NCBI RefSeq assembly: GCF_900106785.1
Contig: NZ_LT629845.1
Span: 594,389 to 633,808, forward strand
Reading direction: 5' to 3'
Origin: Prevotellamassilia timonensis
GTDB taxonomy: Bacteria > Bacteroidota > Bacteroidia > Bacteroidales > Bacteroidaceae
DNA length: 39,420 nucleotides
A model generated the notes under the pieces. The model saw only the letters and a program-made list of their open reading frames with translations. It made no database searches and was not told the DNA's origin. The position numbers were made by a program, and so were the translations under genes. Shown here in pieces: positions 17,984 through 25,977 of the stretch (its first letter is position 1; each line of letters opens with the position of its first letter).

Positions 17984-18306
17984 ATCTCGACGAAGAATTA
18001 ATGCTTGATGCGCAGCAGGACGCTGCAGCTGTGGCCTACATCAAGCAGCATTTGCCACAAGAGCTAAAAGATGTATTTACTGAGGTGTTGCTCTATTACT
18101 TTATAGACGTGATTGTTGAGTATTACACAGAGAGTGGAATACTTGATGCAACCCCCGACAAAGAAGGCTACATCGAAATAGACGAAGAGGCAATAGCTGC
18201 CCATCTGGCCAAAAAAGCCAAGAAAGAGGGCATGGGCAATTTCTCAGTAGAGGATTTACTATTTGTGGTACAAGCCCACATGGATTTTGAGGAGGAACAG
18301 AATTGA
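17980..18306 (+). CDS. Conserved small acidic protein of unknown function
   Basis: A 108-residue acidic protein that I cannot place in a named family. It appears all-helical, with the segments YIKQHLPQELKDVFTEVLLYYFIDVIVEYY and EEAIAAHLAKKAKKEG, and lacks a signal peptide and membrane helices. Its ATG overlaps the trxA stop by four bases, so the two are almost surely translated together. From memory, Bacteroidales genomes often have a small gene of this kind after trxA, which would hint at a linked role, but that is inference. Confidence 0.75.
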   Translation: MNLDEELMLDAQQDAAAVAYIKQHLPQELKDVFTEVLLYYFIDVIVEYYTESGILDATPDKEGYIEIDEEAIAAHLAKKAKKEGMGNFSVEDLLFVVQAHMDFEEEQN

Positions 18307-18399
18307 TGAAATACCCATCAAGCATGGGTACATCATATAGGTAAATGTCCCTGTGCCTCTGTAACGACTCTTAATCAACACAAGAAATGAGCAAAAGTT

Positions 18400-18440
18400 G
18401 AGGCTTCTACAAGGCTAAATAATAGTCTTGTGGAAGCCTC
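18400..18440 (+). terminator. Hairpin terminator after the dnaE-trxA group
   Basis: GAGGCTTCTACAAG (18400-18413) pairs with CTTGTGGAAGCCTC (18427-18440) over 14 positions including one G-U pair, with a 13-base loop. The T-rich tail is weak, so its strength is uncertain. Confidence 0.6.
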
Positions 18441-18622
18441 TACTGTTTGATAATTGGTTGTTTGCGAGGGGGATGGGTAAAGAATGGTTGGTGTGTGGTA
18501 GAATCTAAAGTGTACACATTCAGACGCTGTCATTGCGCCGTCCATATCAATAACCGCAGATTGAAAGGCTTAGGAAGTGACTTTATGGTGAGGTGCTTGC
18601 CCCGTCATAAAGTCACTGGATT
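18441..18622. other. Intergenic segment with a second hairpin
   Basis: No gene is supported here. AGTGACTTTATG at 18576-18587 and CATAAAGTCACT at 18606-18617 form a perfect 12-bp stem with an 18-base loop, 6 bases past the stop codon of the minus-strand fusion gene. It may end that transcript, although a clear T-run is missing. With the terminator just before it, this completes the roughly 316-base gap between 18306 and 18623. Confidence 0.5.
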
Positions 18623-21600
18623 TTACAATTCAGTCAAATCACGTTTAACAGATCCTTTGTAGTAATGAGTCAATATTTCGTCATAACTACTCCCTTTGTC
18701 CGCCATAACCGCAGCGCCTATTTGGCATAGGCCTACACCATGTCCCCAACCGGCACCGGTAAGCACAAATTTTGTAGGTACGGCTTTGTCAGCACCATAT
18801 ATTGTATCTACGACAAAAGCCGAACTGTACAGGTGGGTGTCGGAAAGCATTCTTCTGATTTCTAATTCCTTGCCTACAATGAGTTCGTTTTCTGTGCCAA
18901 CAATTCTAAGTTTGATAATTCTACCGCCAGGGCCGCGTTGAACAGGCTCCAGAGCAATAATATGGCCAAAGGTCTGTTCGGTCTTTTCCTCAATGAGTGA
19001 ACGAATTTTGTCTTGTGATAATTCTACTCGCCAACGATAAAAGTCTGTAGTTTCCTGGTCATAGTTGTTCAGCACCTGGCTCAGCAAACGCTTGTCGTGG
19101 GTGTTGCAGTAGCTGATGGGAGCACTCTTAATCCATTTTTCGGCAGTTTGTTCGTCTGTCAAATCGGGTATATCACCGTCTGCAGCATCGCGTACGACTG
19201 CCAGGTAAGGCTTATCGTCATTGTCCCAGCATGAACTGTATAATTCGCTCACGCCACCGCAACATTTTGAAAAGCGTGCATCACACAAACTGCCGTTGTA
19301 CATCAACACTTCATGTTTTGTAGCGCTAACAGCTTTCTTCACTTGTGGCAGGGCTGACTTAGTTATGCCCTGATACCGCTGGCAGTGATCGTCAGCGCAC
19401 ACATCGTATAGTGCGTGGTCAGAGCGGTCATGCCATTTAAGTATCTCACCGTGTTTATGCACAAAGTTGAAGTAGTTGGTGGTACCACTTTCACCCATCA
19501 TGTGATGCAACATCTGACTATACACCCAACTGCGTGACACCACAGCATGCGTTTTAAGCAGTTCGAGCGAAGATGTTGCATTCATTTCAGATGAAATAAC
19601 ACTTTCGAGATAAGCCTCAACTGGCAGTTCGTTAATCACAACGAGTTTGCCCTCGTCAACTATAAGTCGCAATTTGCCCTTAAAACTCTGCTCTTCTTGT
19701 CTTTGCCAATGAAATCCAATGCCAATTGTTACGCCTCGCAGGGTAAAAAAGCACGTGTCGTCGTTCTCGGGTATGAAGTTGAGTTCGCTATAAATGTTGT
19801 CTTTCCATTTAATAGCGCCCTCGGTACACTGCACGTGTTGCATACCGCTGACAGTCTCGCCCTTGGCTTGGAAGTTGCCGTTTAATGCAAAGTCAATTTC
19901 CTCGGCGTGTAAAATTCCCACACAGATGTCACGGTTTGCCAATGATTTCAAAGCCTTGGTTTCATTTGTCATGCAACCTTTACTCTTGTGGTCAGCACGT
20001 TTGTTATGCAGCAATTTGGCAATGTTGTTAATTTCGCTATTGCTAATGGCCACTTCACGCAGAATGTTTGTGGCAATGTGGGCTGTCATCTTTTCAAAGT
20101 CCTCCTCACGTGGTGTAATGATGAGGCCTCCCATGTCAACAGCTCCCGGACTAACTAATATTTGCGCATCGCCATCTGCAAAATAACAGTTTGGACGATG
20201 TTTTTTGCGTACAAACACAACCATTACAATGTGATCAGGCGTGTTTGGCGTGCCCTCTTGTCGCCAGCTCAGTATGTTTATGTCAGGTTCCGACGTACCC
20301 GATGCAACTGGTAAAACGCTCATCAACTTTTGCAAAAGTAAGGGTACATCGTTGCTTGCCGGACCTTGTATAACAAAGGCCGGGCAGGCATAATTTTTAA
20401 GCAAGTATATGCCGCTTGTCTTAGGATCATACCCAAGATCCTCAAGGGCTGCCTCTTCTTTTTTAAGTGACGGGTATACGCGTTGCAGATTGTTTTCGTA
20501 CAACTTCCAATCCCTTTCGATAGGTACCAATCCTCGTTGGCCTGCTTGCAGATGGGCGTGGTCAGGAGCAGAGGCACCACATCTTGCGCCATTGTAGAAC
20601 ACAAACATTCCAGGCAAGTTCCATGTAATTGTGTCAAGCATTTTGCTGAAATGTGACAATCTTTGTGCAGTGTGCCGGCGCGTTGGTATTGTAAGGTGCA
20701 ATGGCAGAATGGGGTAGGGGTTTACTAATAATTGAAACTTACCAAGTACAGGCATAGATGTTTGGCATGAAGGACGGTTGGTGTCGCACAAGAAGCAAGG
20801 CCTTTTTTTTAGGGCAGCCTTATCTATTTTTGCAGCAGTGCTTACTATGCGTGCCGGGTTGTATTGTACATTGAGTGTGCCATATTCAAGCGGCAACTCT
20901 TTCACTTTTACGCAAGTTTTGAGTTGCTCACACCTTTCTGCCACGTCGTGCCATTGGTCCAGCTGTTTTTTGAAGAAATCTTCAACGTCGCATTTTCTGA
21001 CGGGCGAATTCCAGCGTTCGATCATGGCTCGTCTGGTTCTGAGTTCAATAGTTCTTAGCGCGTCCTTATATGCGTTATTTTTGTTTTGCTTGTCAATGCT
21101 CAGTGCAGCGTCAGAATTTCCCTCCCATCGGCGGCACAAGTACAGTTCGTCAAAAATGCGCGCTATGCGGTAATGTCTTGAAAAGGCCAGTCCGAGAGCA
21201 TAGTCTTCGCCATAGCTCGTGTTGGGAAATCCGATCTTGCGCAAAATGTCTGTGCGGAAAGCGCGTGGCGCACCTAATCCGTTAATTCGGAGTGCGTTAT
21301 TGCGTCCATTGTCAGCAGTCCATTCTGTGTGTGCAATCAGTCCTGGTGGCAGCGTCTCGAGTGCAAAGTTTACCATGCGGTAACTGCCAATGACCATGGC
21401 TGCATTTTGCTCTTCAAAGGCAGCCACAATGCGTGTCAAGGTGTCATCAGACGAGTATAAGTCATCTGAATCTAATTGTATGGCATACTTTCCGCACCAT
21501 TTGCTGCGAATGGCCATATCCCAGCACCCTCCGATGCCAAGATCAGTGCGTTCTGGTTGGAGTAGCACCACGTGGTTGTTGTCGTGATACTTATTAACGA

Positions 21601-22585
21601 CTTCGGCCGTTCCATCGTCAGAATGGTTGTCCACAACAATCACATTAAAGTCAAAATAGGCCTTTTGTCCTAATACACTGTCAATGGCGTCGCCAATGGT
21701 TCGTGCCCTGTTGCGCACAGGTATGATGACACTTGCCTCAACTGGGTAGCGAGTGTTGTCATTCGGCAATTCGTCGTATTCGTCGGGAGCCAGCCAAGCA
21801 CCAATTTCCTTAAGATGCTCTATGCAAGCACGTTCCATTTCGGTTTGCACCACCTTGTTGCGTGGATTGACATAGTCAAATTGCTTTTGCCCAGATGTGC
21901 GCAAGTCAGTTTCCAACTCTGTGTACAAGGGCTCCTTTAGGTGTATTATTTCGCCATGGGCGCTTACGTATAGTCGTAAGGCATACATTGCGGCATAAGT
22001 GTATTGCATGCCACGTCGGTGCTTCAAAAAGTTTTTCACGTCCGCTGAACGGAAAAGCACCAATGATCCAAAGTCGAAGTCATCTCTCAGAGCACCTTCC
22101 TGGTAGTCAATAGTAGGGTGCAGACCTTGTTCATCGTATCGGTCACTGTACACCATGAGGGCTTTTTCGCTATCCGTATCATACGCAGCTGCAATTTGCA
22201 ACATTCTGTCGAACGCCCGGTAGCCTATGCGCAAGGTATGGTTGCTTAGGTAGAATGCCACATACTGTGCCGTTACGCGTTGCGCGGCTGTACGTAAAAA
22301 CTTGGCACTTGTTACATTGTCTGTAACAAGCAGTTCGCATTTGTCGTCTGCCATTTTCTCTGCGTCAGCCTTTTGCTCGTCGGTGCAAGCCAAAAGCAGT
22401 TTGTTAACGCAATCGCAGCTCTTAATATCTTCAACCACCTGCGGCAGGTGAGGGGTACCGGGTGTGTATGCCAGTACAACATCTAACATTATCTTCATCA
22501 GTTCGTTATGCTTAGAGTTCAAGACTGTAACTATCCCTGCTTGAGCGAGGGGGCGCGCACTTCTATTATAAAAAAGGAACTCCAT
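18623..22585 (-). CDS. Fusion of family 2 glycosyltransferase, DUF4922/GalT-like and SpoIID domains
   Basis: A 1,320-residue protein with three parts. Residues about 1-560 hold glycosyltransferase sequence: [21 protein letters not shown] at about 285 and the DxD-like [12 protein letters not shown] at about 372. Residues about 590-910 resemble DUF4922 and the galactose-1-phosphate uridylyltransferase/HIT fold: [10 protein letters not shown] near 596 and the histidine motif [11 protein letters not shown] near 676. The last 400 residues are a SpoIID/LytB domain, with [15 protein letters not shown] near 990 and the closing [20 protein letters not shown]. SpoIID proteins cleave or help cleave peptidoglycan glycan strands. 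No signal peptide is seen, which is odd for a wall enzyme. The start is uncertain: an ATG at 22498 ([17 protein letters not shown]) is equally possible. Confidence 0.8.
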   Translation of the reverse strand: MEFLFYNRSARPLAQAGIVTVLNSKHNELMKIMLDVVLAYTPGTPHLPQVVEDIKSCDCVNKLLLACTDEQKADAEKMADDKCELLVTDNVTSAKFLRTAAQRVTAQYVAFYLSNHTLRIGYRAFDRMLQIAAAYDTDSEKALMVYSDRYDEQGLHPTIDYQEGALRDDFDFGSLVLFRSADVKNFLKHRRGMQYTYAAMYALRLYVSAHGEIIHLKEPLYTELETDLRTSGQKQFDYVNPRNKVVQTEMERACIEHLKEIGAWLAPDEYDELPNDNTRYPVEASVIIPVRNRARTIGDAIDSVLGQKAYFDFNVIVVDNHSDDGTAEVVNKYHDNNHVVLLQPERTDLGIGGCWDMAIRSKWCGKYAIQLDSDDLYSSDDTLTRIVAAFEEQNAAMVIGSYRMVNFALETLPPGLIAHTEWTADNGRNNALRINGLGAPRAFRTDILRKIGFPNTSYGEDYALGLAFSRHYRIARIFDELYLCRRWEGNSDAALSIDKQNKNNAYKDALRTIELRTRRAMIERWNSPVRKCDVEDFFKKQLDQWHDVAERCEQLKTCVKVKELPLEYGTLNVQYNPARIVSTAAKIDKAALKKRPCFLCDTNRPSCQTSMPVLGKFQLLVNPYPILPLHLTIPTRRHTAQRLSHFSKMLDTITWNLPGMFVFYNGARCGASAPDHAHLQAGQRGLVPIERDWKLYENNLQRVYPSLKKEEAALEDLGYDPKTSGIYLLKNYACPAFVIQGPASNDVPLLLQKLMSVLPVASGTSEPDINILSWRQEGTPNTPDHIVMVVFVRKKHRPNCYFADGDAQILVSPGAVDMGGLIITPREEDFEKMTAHIATNILREVAISNSEINNIAKLLHNKRADHKSKGCMTNETKALKSLANRDICVGILHAEEIDFALNGNFQAKGETVSGMQHVQCTEGAIKWKDNIYSELNFIPENDDTCFFTLRGVTIGIGFHWQRQEEQSFKGKLRLIVDEGKLVVINELPVEAYLESVISSEMNATSSLELLKTHAVVSRSWVYSQMLHHMMGESGTTNYFNFVHKHGEILKWHDRSDHALYDVCADDHCQRYQGITKSALPQVKKAVSATKHEVLMYNGSLCDARFSKCCGGVSELYSSCWDNDDKPYLAVVRDAADGDIPDLTDEQTAEKWIKSAPISYCNTHDKRLLSQVLNNYDQETTDFYRWRVELSQDKIRSLIEEKTEQTFGHIIALEPVQRGPGGRIIKLRIVGTENELIVGKELEIRRMLSDTHLYSSAFVVDTIYGADKAVPTKFVLTGAGWGHGVGLCQIGAAVMADKGSSYDEILTHYYKGSVKRDLTEL

Positions 22586-22760
22586 TCCGGACGGTGCAGA
22601 AAAGCATCATGACACGCAAACTTCTGTGTTTGACAAAATATTGTTGCGTATACCTCTAACACCTCACAACTCGTAGTTCATTAGTTCAAGACCTGTTGAT
22701 AATCAAACTGTTATTAAAGTCTTGACATGGATATAATGTGCATTCAATGTTACAACTATA

Positions 22761-22768
22761 CAAACTTA
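22761..22768 (-). promoter_or_regulatory. Candidate -7 box for the fusion gene
   Basis: The minus strand reads TAAGTTTG, matching TAnnTTTG. No -33 element stands at the normal distance, and the leader would be about 170 bases, so this is tentative. Confidence 0.35.
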
Positions 22769-22902
22769 CGCAAAAAAAACTATGCACGGGCATTTATACG
22801 AATGTTTTTATAAGTAGGTGTTCTAAATTAAATGATGCACGCGCGGGAGTGATGAGAACACGAAATCAAGCCTAAGTCATGCCACATCGACCGTAGAAAA
22901 CA

Positions 22903-23010
22903 TGTGGAACGACCGGAATATATGCTTACTTCGAACGTAGTAAGTGTTTACTCCGAACGTAGTAAGCATTTACTTCGAACGAAGTAAGCACGTTGAACGA
23001 CCGAAGTAAG
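22903..23010. repeat. 22-bp tandem repeats with dyad symmetry
   Basis: Three clear units at 22925, 22947 and 22969 share the pattern YTTACTYCGAACGWAGTAAG with a strict 22-base period. A diverged unit at 22991 and a weaker one at about 22903 continue the period. Each clear unit is nearly palindromic around CGAACG, so it could bind a dimeric protein or form a small hairpin. Confidence 0.75.
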
Positions 23011-23160
23011 ATAACTCAAGTTCCGTATTAAACTCAAACTAGAGTAAATAGTCACATCAGTAAATTAGTGATACTATTGTTGTGCTTTCCGGGGAAATGT
23101 TGCATATTTGCAGAACAGAATTTTGTTTCAACTAAGTTTAATATTAAAAACGGCATTTAT

Positions 23161-24552
23161 ATGAGCGTTAGTGTAAAGATCAGAACTAAAGATGTTCCAG
23201 AACCAGATGCTATTTTGCGTCGTGTGGCAGATAAGGGAACTGAAATTGTAACCACCTCGAATGAATACCCATCTCTAAAATTCGGCTTCCTCAATAAGGC
23301 ACTTCGTGGTATAGAGGTGAATGAGGAAGAAGATGGACTGGAGGTGCGAGTTTGCTCATTCTCGACCAAGGCAGATTATCAGCTGTTTGTCAAAGCCATA
23401 GATGCTATAATGCAGCTGACTGGTGCCAAAGCATACCTTGAAGATGAAGGGGAGGTAATTGCACCCTTGTCTACATTTAATGACGAATGGATTGAACGTG
23501 AGCAAGAGGCCGGGCTTGATGCAGCCCGAGCGTTAGTAAAACATACAGGGCAGCATATTGTTATGTATGGTCTTTTCTGCAAATTCTGCTTGGGAGCGCA
23601 TTTGTTTGAATCTTTTGATATCCCATTGTCCGATGATGTGGATAAGGAGGACGTAGATAGCCTTTTTGACAGCCTTTGTTCAATGCAATGGGATAGTGTA
23701 AATTGGAAAGACACAAGCACTCGCATGGTTATGCCTTCGTCTGATGGAGATGTTGAAAATGGGCTCACTATCTCTGCAATTTGTATCAGAAATGGCCAGG
23801 TGGACGAGTTTAATTACATATCAGAGGCCGATTTGTTGGGAATTATAGATATGGATGATGATGCTATCCCCCCGGTATTTATTCCTTTTAGGGAAATCTG
23901 GAAGATTTTGCCGAATGACGCGTTTGAACGTTTGGACGAAATGCAATTTAGACGTACGGAAGCGTTAACGGTGGATATGGTGCATGATATGATGGACGCT
24001 GCCCGCCATTTACAACCCGACGACTTGCATTATAAACCTACTTATCCTGGAGAGGGTTTTGATGAGAAGCAGCGCACGTTTATTTTGATGTGGAATCCCG
24101 ACATATCAAGCGTATCGCTTGAGGATCATTGCTTTGGCGTAGAGTACAACTTGACAGAATATTTTAATTGGAGTGTTTGGGATTATGATAAGGCCAGATG
24201 TGGTGACAGATTCTTCCTCGTTAGGGTAGGCAAAGGAAATACAGGGATTGTGATGAGTGGCGTTTTTGACTCTCAACCGTACGAGGGTGAAGATTGGAGC
24301 GGCAAAGGCAGAAGTGTGTACTATATGGATATGCTTCCAAATGTTATTCTTGACCCGGAAGAGGTTTCTATGTTAACAACAGAGGCTTTGCAAGAAGCAA
24401 TGCCTTCTTTTGATTGGACTGGTGGCCATTCTGGTCGTCTGCTTGGTAATGAGGACGCCATAAAATTGGAAACATTGTGGCAGCGTTTCCTTGCAGAACA
24501 TTCAAAGGACGCTGATGGCATAACAATGAGCATGATCCATACCCTTCGTTAG
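23161..24552 (+). CDS. Uncharacterised protein, possibly DUF4299-like
   Basis: A 463-residue protein, acidic and without signal peptide or membrane helices. The N-terminal part (MSVSVKIRTKDVPEPDAILRR) recalls DUF4299, but I am not sure of that. The last 140 residues look like a compact separate domain: FILMWNPDISSVSL, then CGDRFFLVRVGKGNTGIVMSGVF, DWSGKGRSVYYMDM and FDWTGGHSGRLL. The string of a Trp-rich start, a GDRF.LVRVG strand and a later GGHSGRLL suggests a PUA/EVE-like fold, again by inference. I start at ATG 23161; the frame continues upstream to 23068, but that part is AT-rich and includes the promoter candidate. It is the last intact gene before the relic region. Confidence 0.7.
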   Translation: MSVSVKIRTKDVPEPDAILRRVADKGTEIVTTSNEYPSLKFGFLNKALRGIEVNEEEDGLEVRVCSFSTKADYQLFVKAIDAIMQLTGAKAYLEDEGEVIAPLSTFNDEWIEREQEAGLDAARALVKHTGQHIVMYGLFCKFCLGAHLFESFDIPLSDDVDKEDVDSLFDSLCSMQWDSVNWKDTSTRMVMPSSDGDVENGLTISAICIRNGQVDEFNYISEADLLGIIDMDDDAIPPVFIPFREIWKILPNDAFERLDEMQFRRTEALTVDMVHDMMDAARHLQPDDLHYKPTYPGEGFDEKQRTFILMWNPDISSVSLEDHCFGVEYNLTEYFNWSVWDYDKARCGDRFFLVRVGKGNTGIVMSGVFDSQPYEGEDWSGKGRSVYYMDMLPNVILDPEEVSMLTTEALQEAMPSFDWTGGHSGRLLGNEDAIKLETLWQRFLAEHSKDADGITMSMIHTLR

Positions 24553-24654
24553 GTATGTTGAATGTAAGGGCGTAGATAATTGCTCTTACAGAAAGCTCCT
24601 CAAAGATTTCGACACTGCAATTTTTCATTAGACGTGCATCTGAAGTAAGAGAAA

Positions 24655-24846
24655 ATGAACGACAATACAATATTCGTGCCCGTGAGAATGCCGAGCGGCA
24701 TGACAATGCGAGTGAGGGTGACAACAGAGGTGGCTCAAATAATGGAGCGAATGTTGAAGGAGAATCCGCAAATGGAGGAGTCGGACGCCCTGTCAATGGC
24801 TCTGAAGGAGGTGAAGTCTCGTCAGAGCGGGGACTCTCAGCAGTAA
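24655..24846 (+). CDS. Small conserved 63-residue protein, copy 1 (nested ORF)
   Basis: A 63-residue protein starting MNDNTIFVPVRMPSG and ending RQSGDSQQ, with an A/G-rich stretch AAGTAAGAGAAA before the ATG. It lies in another frame inside the relic. A copy of exactly the same length sits in the giant gene at 29948. The two proteins share 31 of 63 residues without gaps, and many other changes are conservative (Val/Ile, Glu/Asp, Gln/Glu, Met/Leu). Thirteen shared residues use different codons. That pattern is expected for a translated protein and not for an accidental frame. Predicted shape: a short beta-rich start, then a helix (EVAQIMERMLKENPQMEESDALSMALKEV). Function unknown; I recognise no family. 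Confidence 0.65.
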   Translation: MNDNTIFVPVRMPSGMTMRVRVTTEVAQIMERMLKENPQMEESDALSMALKEVKSRQSGDSQQ

Positions 24847-25010
24847 GTGATGGCAAGGAAGTAGCGGCTCCTTCGTTGGAGGGTGCTAAAGTTGGTGTGA
24901 CCGATGGTGAGAAGTCGTCGGCCACTGGAGATGCTGTGCCTTCGGAGGAAGGTGTGACAGATAATCCGCGTCAACAGAAGACTGTCGGAAAGTCTGCACA
25001 ACCCCCTACG

Positions 25011-25241
25011 CGTGAGGAGTCTATACTTCGTGATGTGGTGATAGAGCACATGAATGGTAGTGGCCTTGATGTGATTGGTACGGAAGATGGCCAGCGTGTG
25101 CTTGACATGGCGAACGATGATGGTACGAAGGAGCACCGCGTGTACCACGGCAGTGGTGCGGAGTTTGCCCACTTTGACCGCTCGCACATGGGCAAGGGCG
25201 AAGGTACGCAGGCTTATGGCAGGGGTACTTATGTGACCGAG
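25011..25241 (+). repeat. ADP-ribosyltransferase head repeat, relic copy
   Basis: Strongly similar at DNA level to 31123-31353 and about 33910-34143. It encodes REESILRDVVIEHM through VYHGSGAEF to YGRGTYVTE. This copy ends at GTGACCGAG and is joined to unrelated sequence. Confidence 0.8.
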
Positions 25242-25287
25242 GGCGCATACATTGACGCCATACATGAATACGAGGAAGCGCAGAGAA

Positions 25288-25320
25288 AATAAAAGCGTGA
25301 CGGGGTGTCACGCTTTTATT
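25288..25320. terminator. Bidirectional terminator between the relic and the minus-strand cluster
   Basis: A perfect 14-bp stem (25288-25301 with 25307-25320) has the 5-base loop GGGGT. It overlaps both the stop codon of the relic frame and the stop of the minus-strand pseudogene. The minus strand continues TTTTATTTTC, so it mainly suits the minus-strand genes. Confidence 0.8.
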
Positions 25321-25493
25321 CATAATCCGAGTTGCTTGATTAAGTATGAGCCTACTTCAAGCTTCTCTTCTTTTGCAGCGTTTTTTATTGCGTCTAATGC
25401 CACTTGCGGCATTCGGCATTATAGTACGGCATTACCGACTTTTTTTCGCCTTGCATTGGGGCGTCTGCCGCCCCATGTGTTGCTTTTGTTCAT
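25320..25493 (-). pseudogene. Small DNA-binding-type protein gene with an internal stop codon
   Basis: Reading ATG at 25493 gives MNKSNTWGGRRPNARRKKVG, then NAVL and TAA; the same frame goes on without shift as CRMPQVALDAIKNAAKEEK and ends at TGA (25320-25322). Without the single TAA (25419-25421) it would be a 57-residue protein. The WGGRRPNA.RKK start followed by MPQ..LDAIKNAAKEEKLEVGSYLI is the pattern of small ribbon-helix-helix-like regulators in Bacteroidales mobile elements, a call from general knowledge. The frame starts 5 bases after the stop of the 73-residue gene and ends in a terminator, so the two formed one operon. An error in the sequence or a recoded stop are alternatives to decay. 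Confidence 0.6.
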
Positions 25494-25498
25494 AATTT

Positions 25499-25720
25499 TT
25501 ACTCTTTTATCCACGATGGCATTTGTGCATTCTGCTCGTAATGCTTATGTAACTGCTCGTAGTCTATTTCATCAATGGTTGGTATGCTATGATAGTAGCC
25601 GCAGAACCTTTCTTCACCATTTTTGGTGTATAACGCTGCATAGTCAATGCATAGTCTATTGTTAGCTATATAGTTGTGCTTGACTAATCTAAGGTTTTTG
25701 TTTATTGTTGTAATTTCCAT
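25499..25720 (-). CDS. Small protein of unknown function
   Basis: A 73-residue protein beginning MEITTINKNLRLVKHNYIA and ending QNAQMPSWIKE. It has no signal peptide or membrane helix; the C-terminal half is acidic and probably helical (IDEIDYEQLHKHYEQ). I recognise no family. It is the first gene of a two-gene minus-strand cluster with the interrupted ribbon-helix-helix-like gene 5 bases downstream, a layout used by small regulators and by toxin-antitoxin pairs, though nothing here proves such a role. It is convergent with the relic. Being a small gene of normal composition in a damaged region, it may itself be a remnant. Confidence 0.5.
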   Translation of the reverse strand: MEITTINKNLRLVKHNYIANNRLCIDYAALYTKNGEERFCGYYHSIPTIDEIDYEQLHKHYEQNAQMPSWIKE

Positions 25721-25924
25721 AACTGTTATTTTTAGATTATGATGTGTGTTTTTCGCACTTGTAGAAGAATTGTCCCATTTAATTACGTTGTAAAGTTGCG
25801 GCCTTTATTTTGAGAACGCAAGCGCAAATCAAGATTATTTTTGCAAAATATGCTGCAAAATATATTTTTGGAGTGGGGACTGGTGCCTATTAGTAGATGT
25901 AGAATGATTGTTACAAGGTGGAAA
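25721..25924. other. AT-rich gap upstream of the giant gene
   Basis: No gene is visible. This carries the upstream region of the minus-strand cluster. I see no convincing TAnnTTTG box in either direction, which leaves the giant gene without a clear promoter. Confidence 0.45.
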
Positions 25925-25957
25925 GCTACTAACGGGTTTGCGGAGACTGAGGGTTAC
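25925..25957 (+). pseudogene. Fragment of a DdrB-type ParB coding sequence
   Basis: The translation ATNGFAETEGY in frame 2 equals a segment of the giant gene's ParB domain encoded at 28111-28143 (the DNA differs at two positions). It stops matching at once on both sides and lies out of frame with the giant gene that begins 20 bases on. It is a recombination scar showing that the present 5' end of the giant gene is probably a junction. Confidence 0.6.
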
Positions 25958-25977
25958 CGCACAAGGGCAGCGGACAG

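Larger units (their letters stand above)
22586..23160. other. AT-rich intergenic region between divergent genes
   Basis: About 575 bases with no gene. It holds a candidate minus-strand promoter, an AT-rich stretch from about 22720 to 22830, the 22-bp tandem repeats and the region upstream of the next gene. A near-consensus -7 element TAAGTTTA at 23133-23140, with TTTG 22 bases before it, may serve the gene at 23161. Housekeeping genes end here and mobile-element sequence begins beyond it. Confidence 0.55.
24576..25292 (+). pseudogene. Relic of a polyvalent-protein gene, internally deleted
   Basis: An open frame of 238 codons runs from just after TAG at 24573 to TAA at 25290, without a good start; the first ATG is at 24876. 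It is a second, rearranged copy of pieces of the giant gene at 25978. Bases 24611-24957 match about 29904-30250, covering the segment after the first zincin domain, the nested small ORF and the linker EVAAPS.EGAKVGVTDGEKSS. Bases 24968-25241 match about 31080-31353, the head of the first ADP-ribosyltransferase region (REESILRDVVIEHM, VYHGSGAEF). The roughly 830 bases between these points in the giant gene, including the pyrophosphatase-like domain, are missing here. The frame ends GAYIDAIHEYEEAQRK, which has no match. Probably non-functional except for the nested small ORF. Confidence 0.75.

Noticed and set aside
18447-18662. A 71-codon plus-strand ORF between the 108-residue gene and the fusion gene
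   Set aside because: It overlaps two hairpins and the end of the convergent fusion gene and has no protein-like features.
22903-23010. CRISPR array
   Set aside because: The units are contiguous with no unique spacers and there are no cas genes; this is a tandem repeat.
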